Shown one piece after another: positions 1 to 7,379 of a DNA stretch of 64,000 nucleotides. Both the position numbers and the translations under genes were made by a program. Every line of letters starts with the position of its first letter. Within the stretch, counting starts at the first letter, position 1. A model generated the notes under the pieces. It saw only the letters and a program-made list of their open reading frames with translations, ran no database searches and was not told the DNA's origin. The DNA comes from Oscillospiraceae bacterium (GTDB lineage: Bacteria; Bacillota; Clostridia; Oscillospirales; Oscillospiraceae). The DNA lies in contig JAFQHV010000008.1 in the NCBI GenBank assembly GCA_017397835.1, positions 30,535 through 94,534 of the forward strand. Direction: 5' to 3'.

Positions 1-1
1 T

Positions 2-283
2 TTCTCGATCGCCAGCCTTGTTCGCCCGGACATCTTGATTTTGGACGAGGTCCTATCCGTTGGTGACGGCGCTTTCAAAAAGAAAAGTGAAGCTAAGATG
101 AAAGAAATCATCAACAACGGCGCCACTACGATTTTGGTTTCGCATTCTATTTCACAAGTACGGGAAATGTGTAGCAAAATTCTTTGGCTCCACAAGGGGC
201 GGCAAATTGAGTTTGGTGACGATGTGCAGGGCATCTGCGATCGCTATCAAGAGTTTTTAGACGGGAAACGTACGCTCGAATAA
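2..283 (+). CDS. ABC transporter ATP-binding protein, polysaccharide export type (5'-truncated by window)
   Basis: This is the C-terminal third of an ABC ATPase; the frame is open from base 2, so the gene begins outside the window. The visible residues start in the region just after the signature motif, run through the Walker B strand ILILDEV and the D-loop region (VLSVGDG), and include the H-loop histidine in LVSHS. The sequence after Walker B (SVGDGAFKKKS) resembles the ATPases of polysaccharide and teichoic-acid exporters (Wzt/TagH family), which power transport of lipid-linked cell-surface glycans. It ends soon after the ATPase fold, so it lacks the C-terminal carbohydrate-binding domain of long Wzt proteins. 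The permease partner would lie upstream, outside the window. A strong terminator follows directly. Confidence 0.85.
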   Translation, partial: FSIASLVRPDILILDEVLSVGDGAFKKKSEAKMKEIINNGATTILVSHSISQVREMCSKILWLHKGRQIEFGDDVQGICDRYQEFLDGKRTLE

Positions 284-287
284 ACAA

Positions 288-326
288 CAAAAAAGCGGTG
301 CATCCGAATGGATGCACCGCTTTTTT
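288..326. terminator. Bidirectional rho-independent terminator
   Basis: A perfect 15-bp stem (291-305 with 310-324) has a GAAT loop and is flanked by A and T runs. It sits between the convergent ABC ATPase gene and the minus-strand membrane protein and can serve both. Confidence 0.9.
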
Positions 327-336
327 CGTTCATTCA

Positions 337-1125
337 TCACATAAGCTTGACGGTATAATAGACCAGCAGCACCAGCAGCCAGACTAACAGGCCGAACAGC
401 AGGTAGAATGCCGCCGCACTGCCCAAAACAAACCCGACGGCCAATGCCAGCAAGCTGAAGATGCAGGACAGCACAACAGGAAGGTATTCGGTCTGCTTGC
501 CAAACAGCACCACTTTCTTGCCCTTCACGGTCAATGTCCCACTCTGCTTCTTCACGCAGAACAGCAGCACCAGCGCAGCCACCAAAACGACCAGAGCGGC
601 CACCGCATACAGATCGATCAGCACGCCCATCCGAGCACTGCCGCGGCGAACCAGCCACAGACCCAGCAGACCCACGCCGGCACACAGCGCAGACACAAAA
701 AACTCTTTCTGATAGAGGTAGTACACCAGCGCCAGCACGCCCAGGGCAGGAACCAAAACGCACAGCAGATCCACCGCCGCGGTATAGAACAGCACGATCA
801 GCGCACCGCTGATGCCAAAGGCGAATGCAACGGCAGAAATCATCATCGGCGCAAAGGCCAGCTCCCCACACTTCACGCTCGCCTTACGGCACCAAACGGC
901 CGCAGCCACGCCACCCACAAGGCCGAGCACCGCCACCACGCGGATCACCACGTGCAGCGCCTGTGCCAGCGCGATACCCGCGCTGTCGGCAATAAAGCCA
1001 ATGTAATACCGGTCAACCAGCAGCAGCAGGAACTCCAGCACCATTGCCGCCGCAAACCACAGCAGCGCACGGTTCAGCGCAGTATCTTCCTGCTTGTTGA
1101 TCGCGGTCTTGTTCTTCTTGTCCAT
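337..1125 (-). CDS. Multi-pass membrane protein of unknown function
   Basis: I do not recognise this 262-residue protein. The N-terminal 18 residues are charged and cytoplasmic-looking. They are followed by about eight hydrophobic segments, roughly at residues 20-41, 52-80, 88-112, 115-137, 142-158, 168-190 and two between 215 and 260. A short Lys-rich loop near residues 192-212 separates the last pair. No catalytic motif is apparent. The ATG is preceded by AAGGGG at a suitable distance. The gene is transcribed away from ruvX, and the region between them holds two back-to-back sigma-A promoters. Function cannot be assigned from sequence. Confidence 0.75.
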   Translation of the reverse strand: MDKKNKTAINKQEDTALNRALLWFAAAMVLEFLLLLVDRYYIGFIADSAGIALAQALHVVIRVVAVLGLVGGVAAAVWCRKASVKCGELAFAPMMISAVAFAFGISGALIVLFYTAAVDLLCVLVPALGVLALVYYLYQKEFFVSALCAGVGLLGLWLVRRGSARMGVLIDLYAVAALVVLVAALVLLFCVKKQSGTLTVKGKKVVLFGKQTEYLPVVLSCIFSLLALAVGFVLGSAAAFYLLFGLLVWLLVLLVYYTVKLM

Positions 1126-1187
1126 AAATCATACCCCTTACTCGAAAAAACACAATCTGTTGTGTGTCACACATCTCATTGCTCTAT

Positions 1188-1216
1188 ATTTTAACAGAAT
1201 TGCCCAGCTTTTGCAA
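1188..1216 (-). promoter_or_regulatory. Sigma-A promoter for the minus-strand membrane protein
   Basis: On the minus strand, TTGCAA (1216-1211) and TAAAAT (1193-1188) are separated by 17 bp. The element points into the gene that starts at 1125. Confidence 0.6.
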
Positions 1217-1242
1217 CAGAAAAAAACAAAATCCCGTTCCCC

Positions 1243-1271
1243 TTGCGCCCCAGGAAAAAACATTATATAAT
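1243..1271 (+). promoter_or_regulatory. Sigma-A promoter for ruvX
   Basis: TTGCGC (1243-1248) and TATAAT (1266-1271) are separated by 17 bp, about 30 bp before the ruvX start. The TTG at 1243, which is in frame with ruvX, is therefore part of the -35 box and not a start codon. Confidence 0.7.
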
Positions 1272-1302
1272 TATTCGAACAAACCTGTTTGGAGGTGCTG
1301 CC

Positions 1303-1725
1303 ATGATCATCATGGCCATTGATTACGGCGATGCACATACCGGTGTTGCCATCTCCGACCCCACCGGCTTTTTGACCGGTATCGCCACCACCATTCACAG
1401 CCGCCGGGATGATGTGGTACTGGAAGAGTTGTCCCGGCTGATCCGGGAACACAAGGTGGACCGGTTGGTCATGGGTTTCCCCCGCAATATGGACGGTACG
1501 GAGGGTCCCCGGGCACAGCTGTACCGCGAATTTGCCGCCCGAGTGGCCGAGGTCACCGGTCTCACCCCCGTGCTGTGGGACGAACGGCGCACCACCGTGG
1601 ATGCGCACCGCATCCTGGCCGATGCCGGAAAAAACGCAAAAAAGCGTAAAAAGACCGTTGATGCCGTGGCCGCCAGCCTGATTCTGGAGGGCTATTTGGA
1701 CTTCATGCGGCTGCAAAACCGCTGA
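1303..1725 (+). CDS. ruvX: Putative pre-16S rRNA nuclease / Holliday junction resolvase RuvX (YqgF)
   Basis: This 140-residue protein has the whole YqgF/RuvX signature. There is an RNase H-like N-terminus with Asp in AIDYGDAHTGVAISD, then the loop MGFPRNMDGTEG, then WDERRTTVDAHRIL and the C-terminal KKRKKTVDAVAASLIL. Family members act in the final maturation of the 16S rRNA 5' end and are also described as putative Holliday junction resolvases. I start it at ATG 1303, 7 bp after GGAGG, because the longer in-frame start overlaps the promoter. The next gene follows after 15 bp, so the two are probably co-transcribed. Confidence 0.93.
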   Translation: MIIMAIDYGDAHTGVAISDPTGFLTGIATTIHSRRDDVVLEELSRLIREHKVDRLVMGFPRNMDGTEGPRAQLYREFAARVAEVTGLTPVLWDERRTTVDAHRILADAGKNAKKRKKTVDAVAASLILEGYLDFMRLQNR

Positions 1726-1740
1726 GCGGGAGGAATTACC

Positions 1741-2565
1741 ATGCACTCCATCACAAACGTATGTGCCGTGTACTTCACCGGCACCGGCAACACCAAAACC
1801 ATCGCCCGCCGTGTGGCAGATGCCGCCGCACAGGCGCTGGGTTGTCCCCGCACCGACTATGATTTCAGCCTGCCTGCCGCCCGGGAGGAAGCCTTATCCT
1901 TCTCTGCCAAGGAGCTGATCGTCATCGGGACCCCGGTGTACGCCGGCCGTGTACCCAACAAACTGCTTCCGTTCCTGACCGAACACATCTCGGGCAACGG
2001 TGTCCTGTGTATCCCCGTGGTCACCTTTGGCAACCGCAGCTTTGATGACGGACTGATGGAACTGGTCCGGCTCATGCAAACCGACGGTCTCTCCCCCGTT
2101 GCCGCCGGTGCTTTCGTCGGTGAGCATTCCTTCTCTACCACGTTGGGTGCCGGTCGTCCCAATCAAGAGGACCTTGCGCTTGCCGAAACGCTCGGTCACT
2201 CAGCCGCCGAGAAAATCCTCGCCGGCCAAACCGCCCTGTCCGCCCCGGTGGACGGCAACGACCCCGTTGGCCCCTACTACACCCCGCGGGACCGGGCAGG
2301 CAACCCTATCAACATTCTCAAGGTCAAACCCAAAACCGACCCGGACAAATGCCGCAAATGCGGCCTGTGCGCCTCGATCTGCACCATGGGCTCTATTGAC
2401 CCGGAGGACTTCTCCTCCGTCACCGGTGTATGCATCAAGTGCTGCGCCTGTGTCAAGCGCTGCCCTGCCGGAGCCAAGTATTACGACGACGAAGGCTACC
2501 TCTACCACCAGCACGAACTGGAAGCGATGTATGCCCGCCCCGCCCAAAGCAAGCTTTTCTTTTGA
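1741..2565 (+). CDS. EFR1-family flavodoxin-ferredoxin fusion protein
   Basis: This 274-residue cytoplasmic electron-transfer protein joins two modules. Residues 1-165 form a flavodoxin domain; the FMN phosphate loop is at YFTGTGNTKTIA. Residues 200-245 form a 2[4Fe-4S] ferredoxin with Cys204, 207, 210, 214 and Cys231, 234, 237, 241. EFR1 proteins are frequent in anaerobic Firmicutes and are assumed to shuttle low-potential electrons; their partners are mostly unknown. The second cluster motif contains an extra Cys at 235. GGGAGGAAT precedes the ATG. A bidirectional terminator follows 2 bp after the stop. Confidence 0.9.
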   Translation: MHSITNVCAVYFTGTGNTKTIARRVADAAAQALGCPRTDYDFSLPAAREEALSFSAKELIVIGTPVYAGRVPNKLLPFLTEHISGNGVLCIPVVTFGNRSFDDGLMELVRLMQTDGLSPVAAGAFVGEHSFSTTLGAGRPNQEDLALAETLGHSAAEKILAGQTALSAPVDGNDPVGPYYTPRDRAGNPINILKVKPKTDPDKCRKCGLCASICTMGSIDPEDFSSVTGVCIKCCACVKRCPAGAKYYDDEGYLYHQHELEAMYARPAQSKLFF

Positions 2566-2567
2566 CC

Positions 2568-2600
2568 AAAGCGGACCGTTCATCGGTCCGCTTTTTCTTT
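2568..2600. terminator. Bidirectional terminator overlapping the 3' end of the TauE gene
   Basis: An 11-bp stem (AAAGCGGACCG paired with CGGTCCGCTTT) is followed by a T run on the plus strand and by a weaker one on the minus strand. The last codons of the convergent minus-strand gene lie within it. Confidence 0.8.
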
Positions 2601-2948
2601 TTTGAACAGTTCCCACAGCCCCACCAAAATCAAAAATCCACCAAACCATTTGCGCAGCAGGTCGGTATCCATCCCCGTAGCCACCCACGCCGCTGCCGCC
2701 GCACAGGCCAGTCCCGCTCCAATGGCGGGCAGCAATGCGTGTGTTTCAATATAGCCGTTTTTTACATGGGCGGGCAGGGCGCACAGTCCCGCGGGCAGGA
2801 AATAGAGCAGATTGATCCCCTGTGCCAGATGCTGGTCCAGTCCTGCCACAGCGGTCATATACACCAGCAGCAGAGTCCCTCCGCCCACGCCAAATCCGGA
2901 CAGGATCCCCGTTGCAAATCCCGCTCCCGCGGCAAGCAGCCATCCCAT
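2580..2948 (-). CDS. TauE/SafE-family permease, C-terminal-half protein
   Basis: This 122-residue membrane protein has four predicted helices and the glycine motif SGFGVGGGTLLL near its N-terminus, typical of one half of a sulfite-exporter TauE/SafE permease. Full-length relatives are about 250 residues with two such halves. Here each half is its own gene: this ATG shares its A with the TGA of the upstream half (TGATG), so translation is coupled. The protein ends in a Lys-rich tail. The family exports small anions such as sulfite or organosulfonates; the substrate cannot be told from sequence. The start at 2948 is preferred over longer in-frame starts that would run through the upstream gene. 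Confidence 0.85.
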   Translation of the reverse strand: MGWLLAAGAGFATGILSGFGVGGGTLLLVYMTAVAGLDQHLAQGINLLYFLPAGLCALPAHVKNGYIETHALLPAIGAGLACAAAAAWVATGMDTDLLRKWFGGFLILVGLWELFKKEKADR

Positions 2949-3301
2949 CACAGCAGACACCTCACTCCCCCAAAAATCAGCAAAAGCCCAAACCCGCGCC
3001 GCAGCCAGTTTACCTTTACACCGCGAAACAGTCGTCCGCCCAGCCAGCCGCCCAGCGTCCCCCCCACGAGGTAGGGCCAGGCGGCTGCAAGGTCCAGTCC
3101 GCCCCGCAGCAGGTAGATGACCACAGACAGAAGACACAGGGGAAGAATTACCGCCACCGAGGTGGCAAAGGCCCTGCGCTGCTCCAGTCCGCACATACGT
3201 GTCAGCAGCGGGACCAGTACCGAGCCGCCACCGCCGCCAAACAGTCCGTTGGCAAGGCCGGCCAACCCGCCCGCCAACGCATATCGCCACCATTTATGCA
3301 T
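2948..3301 (-). CDS. TauE/SafE-family permease, N-terminal-half protein
   Basis: This 117-residue protein has a glycine-rich motif (LFGGGGGSVLVPLL) and about four hydrophobic helices. It is the N-terminal partner of the next gene, with which it shares one base. The ATG at 3301 is chosen because AGGTGG lies 8 bp upstream; a GTG at 3313 in the same frame lies on the ribosome site itself. That ribosome site is inside one arm of a hairpin between csoR and this gene, so translation may depend on read-through or on RNA folding. Co-directional placement after csoR fits a stress or export role, which is inference. Confidence 0.83.
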   Translation of the reverse strand: MHKWWRYALAGGLAGLANGLFGGGGGSVLVPLLTRMCGLEQRRAFATSVAVILPLCLLSVVIYLLRGGLDLAAAWPYLVGGTLGGWLGGRLFRGVKVNWLRRGFGLLLIFGGVRCLL

Positions 3302-3302
3302 A

Positions 3303-3352
3303 AAAATCGCCACCTTTTGGGGTAGTCTTTCCCAAAAGACGGCGATTTATGT
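3303..3352 (-). terminator. Hairpin between csoR and the TauE pair; terminator or translational block
   Basis: Two paired segments (AAATCGCC/GGCGATTT and CTTTTGGG/CCCAAAAG) form an interrupted stem and run into a T tract on the minus strand. The distal arm contains the AGGTGG of the downstream TauE gene. Confidence 0.6.
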
Positions 3353-3354
3353 TT

Positions 3355-3618
3355 TTAATCGGCCAGTTTGTCCAGCAGCGCGGTCAGCTCGTCCAGCTTG
3401 CTGTCCGCCGTGCCGTCTGCCACAGCCTGTCTTACGCAGCAATCCATGTGAGCCCGCAGCACCGCCCGGTTCGCCTTTTTCAGTACGGACACGGCGGCAC
3501 TGATCTGCGTGGATACGTCCAGACAGTAGCGGTCCTCCTCCACCATCTTCAAAATGCCCTCGATCTGGCCCCGCGCGGTTTTCAGCAGCTGCGCCACCTG
3601 CGCGTGATCTGCTTTCAT
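3355..3618 (-). CDS. csoR: CsoR-family copper-sensing transcriptional repressor
   Basis: This all-helical DUF156 repressor has 87 residues. Cys32, His57 and Cys61 match the spacing of the Cu(I) ligands of characterised CsoR (Cys, +25 His, +4 Cys). Apo-CsoR binds a GC-rich palindrome at copper promoters and is released by Cu(I). The ATG overlaps the copA stop (ATGA), so csoR is the last gene of the copper operon and probably represses its own expression. A matching operator-like palindrome lies at the operon promoter near 6212-6240. Confidence 0.92.
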   Translation of the reverse strand: MKADHAQVAQLLKTARGQIEGILKMVEEDRYCLDVSTQISAAVSVLKKANRAVLRAHMDCCVRQAVADGTADSKLDELTALLDKLAD

Positions 3619-3824
3619 TCTACGCTCACCACCCGGTATCCGGCGCTGGTCACCGTATCCACCAGCACCTGCTCCGCTACGTCGGCAGACAGGGTCACGG
3701 TGGCCGTCTTGTCCTCCAGACTCATTTCCACGGCACGGACCCCCTCCAGCTCGGACAGCACCTGCTGCACACGGCCGGTGCAGTGATTGCACATCATACC
3801 CTCGATGGTCATAACTTTGGTCAT
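3615..3824 (-). CDS. copZ: Possible internally initiated CopZ copper chaperone
   Basis: Nested in frame at the end of copA, this would give a 69-residue HMA protein, the usual size of free CopZ, with the Cu-binding motif MCNHC. The ATG at 3824 is preceded by a strong purine-rich ribosome site (minus strand 3841-3834) with a 9-bp spacer. The linker before it looks like a translated intergenic region. CopZ delivers Cu(I) to CopA and CsoR. Whether a free product is made is inference; the fused domain is certain. Confidence 0.55.
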   Translation of the reverse strand: MTKVMTIEGMMCNHCTGRVQQVLSELEGVRAVEMSLEDKTATVTLSADVAEQVLVDTVTSAGYRVVSVE

Positions 3825-6158
3825 AGTTTCATTCCCTCCCCTTATGTTCGTTTCTTGTTCACGCAGACACGCCTGTCCGCAGGATACTCGTTGGAATCGG
3901 CTCTTGAACCGCCGCAGACGCAAGCTGTTTGTTACCACGCACACAGAGCTCAAACTCATAGCCGCCGCCCCGAACATGGGGCTAAGCTGCCAACCGAGCA
4001 CGGGATAAAACACACCTGCCGCCAGAGGGATACCGATCATATTGTAAAAAAAGGCCCAAAACAGGTTCATCCTTACCCTTGCCATGGTAGCCCGGGACAA
4101 CTCCACCGCCGTTGCCGCATCCAGCAGGTCGGACTTCATCAGCACAATGTCCGCGCTGTCAATGGCCACGTCGGTTCCGGCCCCGATGGCCATGCCAACG
4201 TCGGCCGCTGCAAGCGCCGGGGCATCATTGATGCCATCGCCCACCATAGCCACGCGTTTCCCTTCCGCCTGCAGCCGTGCCACCACCGCCTGCTTGTCAG
4301 CGGGCAGCACTTGGGAACATACCCGATCAATGCCCATCCGGTCGGCAATGGTGCGGGCCGTGCGTTCGTTGTCGCCGGTGAGCATCACCACGTCCAGTCC
4401 CAGTTCCCGGAACGCGGCTACCGCCCGGGCGCTGGTTTCCTTGGGTACGTCCGCTACAGCGATCAGCCCCAGCAGCTTCCCGTCCCGCGCAAAGTACAGC
4501 GGGGTCTTTCCCTCATCGGCAAGCGCCAGCTCTTCCCGTTGGAGCGCACCGGTGTCCACGCCCGCTTCCGTCAGCATGGCCCGGCTGCCGCCGATGCAAA
4601 GCCTGTCATCCAAAATGGCCTGTACGCCTTTTCCGTGAACAGCTGTAAAGCTTTTCCCCTGTTCAGGTTTTATCCCCTGTTCTGCCGCAAATCGCACCAC
4701 CGCAGCAGCCAAAGGATGTTCCGACAGCGCCTCTAGACTGACCGCCACTGTCAGCAGCTGATCCCGCTCCACCCCGGGTGCGGTGATAACGTCCGTCACC
4801 ATGGGGTTTCCGGTGGTCAGGGTCCCCGTCTTATCCAGTACGATGGTGTCAACCTTCCCAAGGTTCTCCAATGCCGCGGCAGAACGGATCAGAATCCCGT
4901 TTCGCGCGCCCTCGCCGGTGCCGACCATGACAGCCACCGGGGTCGCCAGCCCCAACGCGCAGGGACAGGAGATGACCAGCACCGCCACCCCGGCGGTCAA
5001 AGCCGCGGTGACCTGACCGCCTGTCACGGCCAGCCACACCACAGCCGTCACGGCCGCGATGGTCATGACCACGGGAACAAATACCCCCGCGACCCTGTCT
5101 GCCAGGCGGGCGATTGGGGCCTTGGATGCCGATGCTTCCTCCACCAGGCGGATCATTTGCGCCAGCGTGGTGTCTTCCCCCACCCGGGTAGCCTCCAGCA
5201 CGAAGGCCCCCGAGCGGTTGATGGTCGCGGCAGACACCCGATCCCCCACCGATTTGTCAACCGGCAAGCTTTCGCCGGTCAGAGCGGATTCGTCCACGGC
5301 GGAGGTTCCTTCCACGATGACCCCGTCCACCGGGACCGCCTGACCGGGCCGGACCACGACCCGTTCTCCTTTTACAACTTCCTCCACAGGCACGTCCAGT
5401 TCCTGACCGTTCCGCAGCACCCGGGCCGTTTTGGGGGACAGCTCGATCAACCGCGTAATGGCCTGCGCCGTTTGCCGTTTGGCGCGACTTTCCAGCATCT
5501 TCCCCAGCGTAACCAGGGTTAAAATCATGCCCGCCGACTCAAAATAGAGATCACCGCGATATTGCGCCACCAGCTCCATGTCCCCGTGGCCAAGCCCCCA
5601 TGCCATGCAGTACAAAGCAAAGATGCCGTACAGCACAGCCGCCGAGGAACCAACGCACACCAAGCTGTCCATATTGGGTGCACGGCGCAGCATCGCCCGA
5701 AACCCCACACGAAAACTCTTGGCATTGATGTATAAAATCGGCAGGGTCAGCAGCAGCTGGGTCAGGCCGAACAGCACTGCGTTTTCCGGCCCGACCAGCC
5801 ATCCCGGTTGCGGCAGATGGAACATATGCCCCATGGACACGTACATCAGCGGCACCAGGCACAGGACAGACCGCAGCACGCGGCTCTTAAGGGATGCAAA
5901 TTCATCCTCCGGCCCGGTGGCCTTCGCCTGCCGCTGCGCAGATCGCTCCCCCGCCGGTACCGCTCCGTAACCCGCGGCGGACACCGCCTGCGTGATCTCC
6001 TGTACGGAGGTCTTTGCATCATCAAAGTCCACCGTCATGCCGTTGGTCAGCAGACTGACCTGTACCCGCTGCACGCCGGCCACCGCGTTCACGGCCCGCT
6101 CCACGTGGGCCGAACAGGCCGCGCAGGTCATACCGGTAATGTGAAAGGTCTGCTTCAA
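3615..6158 (-). CDS. copA: Copper-exporting P1B-type ATPase with fused C-terminal CopZ-like domain
   Basis: This 847-residue membrane pump has an N-terminal HMA domain (Cys12-A-A-Cys15), eight transmembrane helices, an A-domain TGES motif, the transport motif CPC (Cys398-Pro-Cys400), the phosphorylation motif DKTGT (Asp442-) and the hinge GDGINDAP. It exports Cu(I) at the cost of ATP. Unusually the frame continues through a basic linker into a complete second HMA domain (about residues 779-847) with MCNHC. That tail has its own ribosome site and start, as described in a separate entry. It shares ATGA with csoR, and a consensus promoter and CsoR-type operator lie just upstream. Confidence 0.93.
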   Translation of the reverse strand: MKQTFHITGMTCAACSAHVERAVNAVAGVQRVQVSLLTNGMTVDFDDAKTSVQEITQAVSAAGYGAVPAGERSAQRQAKATGPEDEFASLKSRVLRSVLCLVPLMYVSMGHMFHLPQPGWLVGPENAVLFGLTQLLLTLPILYINAKSFRVGFRAMLRRAPNMDSLVCVGSSAAVLYGIFALYCMAWGLGHGDMELVAQYRGDLYFESAGMILTLVTLGKMLESRAKRQTAQAITRLIELSPKTARVLRNGQELDVPVEEVVKGERVVVRPGQAVPVDGVIVEGTSAVDESALTGESLPVDKSVGDRVSAATINRSGAFVLEATRVGEDTTLAQMIRLVEEASASKAPIARLADRVAGVFVPVVMTIAAVTAVVWLAVTGGQVTAALTAGVAVLVISCPCALGLATPVAVMVGTGEGARNGILIRSAAALENLGKVDTIVLDKTGTLTTGNPMVTDVITAPGVERDQLLTVAVSLEALSEHPLAAAVVRFAAEQGIKPEQGKSFTAVHGKGVQAILDDRLCIGGSRAMLTEAGVDTGALQREELALADEGKTPLYFARDGKLLGLIAVADVPKETSARAVAAFRELGLDVVMLTGDNERTARTIADRMGIDRVCSQVLPADKQAVVARLQAEGKRVAMVGDGINDAPALAAADVGMAIGAGTDVAIDSADIVLMKSDLLDAATAVELSRATMARVRMNLFWAFFYNMIGIPLAAGVFYPVLGWQLSPMFGAAAMSLSSVCVVTNSLRLRRFKSRFQRVSCGQACLREQETNIRGGNETMTKVMTIEGMMCNHCTGRVQQVLSELEGVRAVEMSLEDKTATVTLSADVAEQVLVDTVTSAGYRVVSVE

Positions 6159-6211
6159 GCTATCGCCCCCCTATCACTTATTCCCTATTACTTCTTACTT
6201 ATTCCCTGTTG

Positions 6212-6238
6212 CCGCCCCCCTCCCCCGGGGGGTGGGTA
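6212..6238 (-). promoter_or_regulatory. Candidate CsoR operator
   Basis: A C-tract/G-tract pseudo-palindrome centred at 6226/6227 lies just downstream of the copA -10 box, overlapping the expected transcription start. Known CsoR operators are GC palindromes of this kind next to copA promoters. Confidence 0.6.
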
Positions 6239-6243
6239 TTTTT

Positions 6244-6271
6244 ATTATAGCACCACGGTCCCGTTTGTCAA
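6244..6271 (-). promoter_or_regulatory. Consensus sigma-A promoter of the copper operon
   Basis: On the minus strand, TTGACA (6271-6266) and TATAAT (6249-6244) are separated by 16 bp. Both hexamers are perfect. Confidence 0.85.
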
Positions 6272-6278
6272 CCGCAGC

Positions 6279-6312
6279 GCAAAAAAAGCCCGGCCTGCCA
6301 CAGCAGGCCGGG
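6279..6312 (-). terminator. Terminator of the DUF378 gene
   Basis: A 10-bp GC-rich stem (6289-6298 with 6303-6312) is followed on the minus strand by seven T residues. Confidence 0.85.
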
Positions 6313-6322
6313 TACACAGCCA

Positions 6323-6532
6323 TCAGGCGTGGCGCTCCACCATACCGTCACGGAACAGCAGAGTGATACACCACACAGCCGACAGGCCCACCAGCGTGTA
6401 GACCGCCCGGGCCAGCAGGGCGGCAGAGCCGCCCAACAGGAATGCCACCAGGTCAAAACCGAACAGACCCACCAGTCCCCAGTTCAGGCCGCCGATGATC
6501 AACAATGCAAGGGCAATTTTATCCAGGATCAC
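6323..6532 (-). CDS. DUF378-family small membrane protein
   Basis: This 69-residue protein matches the DUF378/YuzA family. It has two hydrophobic segments around a conserved IGGLNWGLVGLFGFDLV region, followed by a short loop and a second helix (VGLSAVWCITLLF). The function of the family is unknown. It starts with GTG, 7 bp after GGAGGG. It stands between its own terminator and the terminator of the upstream small RNA, so it is probably monocistronic. Confidence 0.85.
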   Translation of the reverse strand: MILDKIALALLIIGGLNWGLVGLFGFDLVAFLLGGSAALLARAVYTLVGLSAVWCITLLFRDGMVERHA

Positions 6533-6596
6533 GTTATTTCCCTCCTCTTTTCCGGTGATCTACGGATAGTGTTGCCCATTTCCGGCTTGCTTATGC

Positions 6597-6625
6597 AAAA
6601 AAAGACTGCGGCAAATGCCGCAGTC
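6597..6625 (-). terminator. Terminator of the 6S-like RNA
   Basis: A 10-bp perfect stem has an AA loop and is followed by a run of seven T on the minus strand. Confidence 0.85.
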
Positions 6626-6831
6626 CCAAACGGTGCTGTGTCTGCCCCGCTCTGGCCGTGTGGATCCGTTTAAAACCTGCACGTTCGGCAGGTGGGTCGC
6701 CTCCACTGCGCTTTTCTGCTTCCAACGTCCGACTGACCTCAAAGGGGGTCGGGAGGCCTGCAAACCACGCCGTGAGGGGGCATCCCGTTTCATAAATGTG
6801 GGTTTAAAAGAACCCATCACGCACCGAGCAG
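6597..6831 (-). ncRNA. ssrS: Structured small RNA, probable 6S RNA (SsrS)
   Basis: About 235 nt of non-coding minus-strand sequence lies between a promoter-like TAAAAT at 6843-6838 and a perfect 10-bp terminator hairpin (6604-6613 with 6616-6625) plus seven T residues. The two ends can pair (CGGTGC near the 5' end with GCACCG near the 3' end), which leaves a large internal bubble and several small hairpins. That is the general shape of 6S RNA, which binds sigma-A RNA polymerase. The 5' hairpin with loop CTTTTA and its position after a DUF1292 gene agree with my memory of clostridial 6S genes. No covariance search was possible. Confidence 0.55.
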
Positions 6832-6847
6832 GAGCCGATTTTACTCT

Positions 6848-7159
6848 TTACTCCTCGTCAGCAAACAGGCGCTCCATGAACTGTTCGTAAACTTCCACTT
6901 CTTCCTCTTCGCTGTCCAGGGTGGAGAACAGCTCCTCGCCGTTTTCCTCGATGACCTTCATGATGACCATGCCGTATTCCTCGTCATCCACGTCCACGTC
7001 GGTGATTTCGCCGTCGTCGCCCTCTTCCCCCTCAATGACAGGGAAAAAGGCCATGTAGACGTTTCCGTTGTACTCTAGTGTATCCAGATGCTCCAGTTCA
7101 AATTCGTTGCCGTCCTCGTCGGTGACGGTGATGAAATCGGGGCCGAACTCTTCACTCAT
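6848..7159 (-). CDS. DUF1292 domain-containing protein
   Basis: This 103-residue, strongly acidic protein belongs to the DUF1292 family, whose function is unknown; members often sit near ruvX and the ireB gene in Clostridia. It has the usual opening ITVTDEDGNEFELEHLDTLEY and a Glu/Asp-rich tail. I start it at ATG 7159 because AGGAGG lies 9 bp upstream, although the frame stays open for 350 bp further. The small RNA gene follows on the same strand. Confidence 0.85.
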   Translation of the reverse strand: MSEEFGPDFITVTDEDGNEFELEHLDTLEYNGNVYMAFFPVIEGEEGDDGEITDVDVDDEEYGMVIMKVIEENGEELFSTLDSEEEEVEVYEQFMERLFADEE

Positions 7160-7280
7160 TGGTATGTACCTCCTGTTTGGTTTGTGTCTATATTTTACCC
7201 TGCGCTCATGCAAAATGCAAGAGCAAGCCTTGTCAATTTTTGCCTGTTTTTGAATTGATTTTTCCTTAGGCGCCAAAGGG

Positions 7281-7309
7281 TGGACAAACGCGTTCAAAGT
7301 TGGTATAAT
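7281..7309 (+). promoter_or_regulatory. Sigma-A promoter of the penicillin-binding protein gene
   Basis: TGGACA (7281-7286) and TATAAT (7304-7309) are separated by 17 bp. A 10-bp inverted repeat (7270-7279 and 7344-7353) brackets this promoter. Confidence 0.75.
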
Positions 7310-7379
7310 ATTGGTATCTATGTACTGATGTACCCCTCTTGCGCCTTTGGCGCAGTTCCTATGAACGGAGGTTTTTTTC

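Noticed and set aside
6626-6831. Signal recognition particle RNA instead of 6S RNA
   Set aside because: A GGTCAG...GGAAGCAG similarity exists, but the stem and tetraloop of SRP domain IV cannot be formed.
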